From positions 60,760,609 to 60,824,608 of the forward strand of contig OZ023205.1 in the NCBI GenBank assembly GCA_963995525.1: a stretch of 64,000 nt of DNA, written 5' to 3'. The DNA comes from Escarpia spicata (taxonomy: Eukaryota > Annelida > Polychaeta > Sabellida > Siboglinidae). Shown here piece by piece: positions 60,914-64,000 of this stretch (the stretch's first letter is position 1; each line of letters begins with the position of its first letter). The translations under genes were made by a program, and so were the position numbers. The notes under the pieces were generated by a model. That model saw only the letters and a program-made list of their open reading frames with translations, had not been told where the DNA came from and did not search any database.

Positions 60914-63799
60914 AGTGCCGGATTAACAACGTAGCAGATGTAGCAAATACTATTGGCCCAGCGCTTTCAGGGGCCCCGCGGATCGACTCATTTTTGTACA
61001 AGGGCACATTACGGTTATTAGGCCTACTGTCTGCAATTAGAGGCTAGAATGTTATTATGTGGTGCAAAACAAAGTGAAACAAAGTAGGCTGCTGCGAATC
61101 CCTGCTATTACTCCATACGTGCACACGCGTGACCATAACCTATTATATGTTTCCTACGTCTAGGTTCTAATAATCTAATCAATATTTGTAGTGCTCGGCA
61201 TTGCTCGCATAACGATAGCCTATGTGACGATAGCTTACAAGTGTAACACTGTAATCGTATAATTGTAACCGATTCTTTAAAGACATAATTAAAATGCACG
61301 TTTCTACAATAGTAGACCTATGCAACTGACGCTTGCACAGAAATATATTAATTTTGATGTTATTTAACGGTATCGATGTGCCTATGCAGGTTATCAAGAG
61401 CGGAACCGGCAGACACAGGGGTAGCTATCGATGTCAGCATGCTTCAGGGTTTTCAAAACGAAAAGTAAAAGAACGTAAAGAGAAAGAACTACTGAAAAAA
61501 TTCAGAAAATGACGGATATCTTTCAAAGAGCAGGATCCATCTCTGGCGCTGCATTGTCGGCTTCTGAGACTGATGTCACACATGCGTCTTCTTCAGCAAG
61601 TGGTGATAGTCTGTTGACATCGACCGACATCGTTGAACAGGAGCAGCAAGGTTCATCAGTGGCTACAAATACTTGTACAACGACGGAAACTGAACCGAGT
61701 GGTTCTGATGATGCGGTTGAGCAAACTCTGCAGTCGACGGGTGCTTACTTCGCTGATCTTGGTGAATGGCCGATATGCATTACTGGTGAATTATGTGAAT
61801 ATATGACCATATTCCGAAAAACTGGCTATGCTGTTCACCTAGCACAGGTTGCCTCTTCTGTTTCCCCTGCATACCTGTTTCTGACAACTCACTATTTGCA
61901 AAGCAACGCTTTAATGACTGCAAGAATGCGAGCAACCTGATACATCGTTACGAATCTAGCGCCGCACACTGACAGGCGATGGTTGTCATACTTGCACGCA
62001 CGGACAGCAGGGAGCGGGTTGACTCAATTAATTAGCCAGATTGAGGTCGAACGCGACTAATGGCGTGCATGCTTGTTCGCCTTGCAGAGATCATTCGTTT
62101 TTTGTCAGAACGAGGCTCCCATTCCGTGGTACTGATGAAACAATGGGGTCGCCACATAATGGCAACTATCTGGGAGTGATTGAGTTGTCCAAGTTTGACC
62201 CTTTCCTTGCACAGTACAAGATACGCCACGTGCGATGAGTTCATCAAATTGATAGGAACTTGTGTTCTCGACCGCATTGTCGAAGAAGTGAAAAGGGCCA
62301 AGTATTATTCCGTGTCCGTTGACTCTACACCCGACATGTCGCACGTGGATCAGCTTACGTTCATTCTGCGATACGTGCTGCCACCAGGACCAGTAGAGCG
62401 ATTCATCAAGTTTTTAGATATGCAGGGACACAGTGGCGAGCAACTCGCTTTCCTTGCCGAACTTAACATCAAGCTAAGTTGCTGTCGTGGACGGTCGTAT
62501 AACAACGCCAGCAACACGTCTGGCAAGTACAGTGAAATGCAGACGCATGTTCGAAAGTTGAATCCATTGGCAGAGTACGTGCCATGTGCCGGACACTCTC
62601 TCAATTTGATGGTTCAGTTTGCAGCCTCATGTTGCGAACACGCAACCATGTTTTTCGATTTTGTACAGCGTTTTTGTATTTTTTCAGCATCGACGTACCG
62701 TTGGTCTCTTCGATCGGCTGCATAGTCTGAGAACAGACTACTCTGTGTAAAGCGCATGTCTGACACACGATGGTCGGCCCGAGCTGACGCACTGAAAGCA
62801 CTGTACAACGGCTATAGTGAGATAAACAACGTCATCGACAGCATTGCTGCAGATGAAGATCAGAAAGCTGAATGTTGACAGGAAGCACGTGGTCTTGTAG
62901 ACACAATGGACCGACTGGAGAATGGCATACTAACTGTACTGTGGCATCAGCGAATCCTGATGTGCAGCGCTAGTCTCCAAGACCTAAACACGGCATACGC
63001 TATATACAAGTCACTGATCGTCTTTGTTCAAAAGCTACGGCCAACGTTTGGATACGTTGAACATAAAGCCAAGGAATTAACAAATTGCAACGAATGTCGA
63101 CAAGACACACAGAGGGTGCGCAAACGCAACCGTAACTATGATGAGTTCGGGTCGTCATCTGAAGAGGTGACAACTGAAACGGCTGCAAACAAATTTCGAG
63201 TCGGCACGTTCCTGGTGATCATCGACAGTTTAATCGTTGCACCGGAGAAACGTTGGCAAGCGTACGAGGGAATCAGCAACAAGTTTTGCTTATAGCGAAA
63301 ATTAGGGTCCTTGTTCGAGGAAGAACTGTCTAAATCGGCGTTGGCACTCGTTGACTCGTATCCAAATGATTTGGAGACCAGTTTGGCAAACGAACTTGTT
63401 CGTGGCACTGCTCAACACTGAATTCGGCAAGCAGGCTACTACCATTGGACCGTGCAGGAGTGATGCTCGGTCAGATGCTGCGGTTGATGACAGCGACGTG
63501 ATGATCAGCGGCGAGGCAGTGGAGCTGCGCATGTATCGACTCATCAGGGACAATAACATGCAATCGTGCTTTCTCAACGTTGAAATCATGCTGCGCATGT
63601 ATTTATGTCTGAAGGTAACAAAATGCACGGACGAGCGTTCGTTTTCGGCATAAAGGACGCGCAACGAACAACGATGGAACAGAAACGTTTGAATATGCCG
63701 ACATTGATGAGCATCGAGAGCGAGTTGCTGCGCACGGCTGACACTACTTGCATCATAAATGACTTCGCTCATCTTAAATCTCGAAGGCGCGATGTGTAA
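60914..63799 (+). mobile_element. Decayed hAT element encoding a DUF4371/ZMYM1-like transposase
   Basis: CAGTGCCGGATTAAC at 60914, followed by a GGGGCCCC-rich stretch, resembles the terminus of hAT elements. No matching right end was found before 64000. From 61509 the sequence reads as a transposase of the DUF4371 type, broken by stops and frameshifts: a Ser/Thr-rich start, LPFRGTDET, VKRAKYYSVSVDSTPDMSHV, YVPCAGHSLNLM, then the hAT dimerisation segment (ERSFS, QKRLNMPTLMSIESELL) ending at TAA 63799. Confidence 0.75.
61509..63799 (+). pseudogene. DUF4371-type hAT transposase pseudogene
   Basis: Fragments in order: 61509-61940, then about 62102-62725, 62906-63295 and 63351-63799 in differing frames. 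The catalytic-region DSTPDMSH and C-terminal dimerisation motifs survive, but at least four frame breaks prevent expression of one protein. Same strand as the GHL10 gene. Confidence 0.75.
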
Positions 63800-64000
63800 C
63801 CTAAAGCCTGAACCACACTAGTCTGGTGGCCTGGTGAAGTTTTAGTTTAATGGCGTTTACTATAATTATTGGTACTGTTGGCAAAGTTACTGTTGTTACC
63901 ACAATACATGCGACTGATTCTCCGCACAATATGTTTCGTTTATTGTGTCACTATGTAAGCCTATGGTGATACGGAGGGGCATGTGTAACACGCTACCGTT
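63800..64000. other. Right edge of window, nothing recognised
   Basis: About 200 bp after the transposase stop; no terminal repeat of the hAT element could be identified. Confidence 0.4.

Overview
The window is animal genomic DNA and not bacterial. Its genes are split by GT-AG introns, most of the sequence is introns and intergenic DNA, and it is full of microsatellites, minisatellites, DNA transposons, LINE fragments, a Ty3/gypsy element and a tRNA-derived SINE. The gene set (SLC35B4, TATDN2, a mitochondrial-type cytochrome P450, a GHL10 glycosidase-like protein) and the transposon families suggest a marine invertebrate. I could not fix the phylum.

Four host genes were reconstructed exon by exon, with reading phases checked at every junction. 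(1) The 3' part of SLC35B4, a nucleotide-sugar transporter, runs on + from 450 to 12925. (2) TATDN2, a TatD nuclease, runs on - from 35749 to 19237, complete with seven coding exons and 1951 residues; it is convergent with SLC35B4. (3) A mitochondrial-type cytochrome P450 runs on - from 52952 to 41417, complete with nine exons and 525 residues. (4) A membrane-anchored SH3-like plus GHL10 protein runs on + from 54858 to 60624, head-to-head with the P450, with its 3' end not resolved; it includes a 16-nt microexon.

Mobile DNA: a DUF7869-type pseudogene and inverted repeats lie in an SLC35B4 intron. Tigger/pogo-like TIR elements, a THAP pseudogene and a SINE lie around and within TATDN2 introns, and a hAT-like MITE is in TATDN2 intron 1. 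Upstream of TATDN2 are a LINE that has lost its YADD box and a hAT remnant. A young Ty3/gypsy provirus (47057-51479, 5-bp target duplication GATGA) sits in P450 intron 1. A decayed DUF4371-type hAT transposase fills the right edge.

The most unusual signal is a set of minisatellites whose unit straddles a real exon-intron boundary, so the array reiterates a splice site together with the adjoining exon end. There are three: 35 exact 80-bp copies of a 3' splice site in SLC35B4, about 17 copies of a 3' splice site in TATDN2, and 7 copies of a 5' splice site in TATDN2. A 61-bp duplication of the same design occurs in the DUF7869 pseudogene. The spliceosome must pick one genuine site among many near-identical decoys; in the two arrays I translated through, using a wrong site brings in an in-frame stop.
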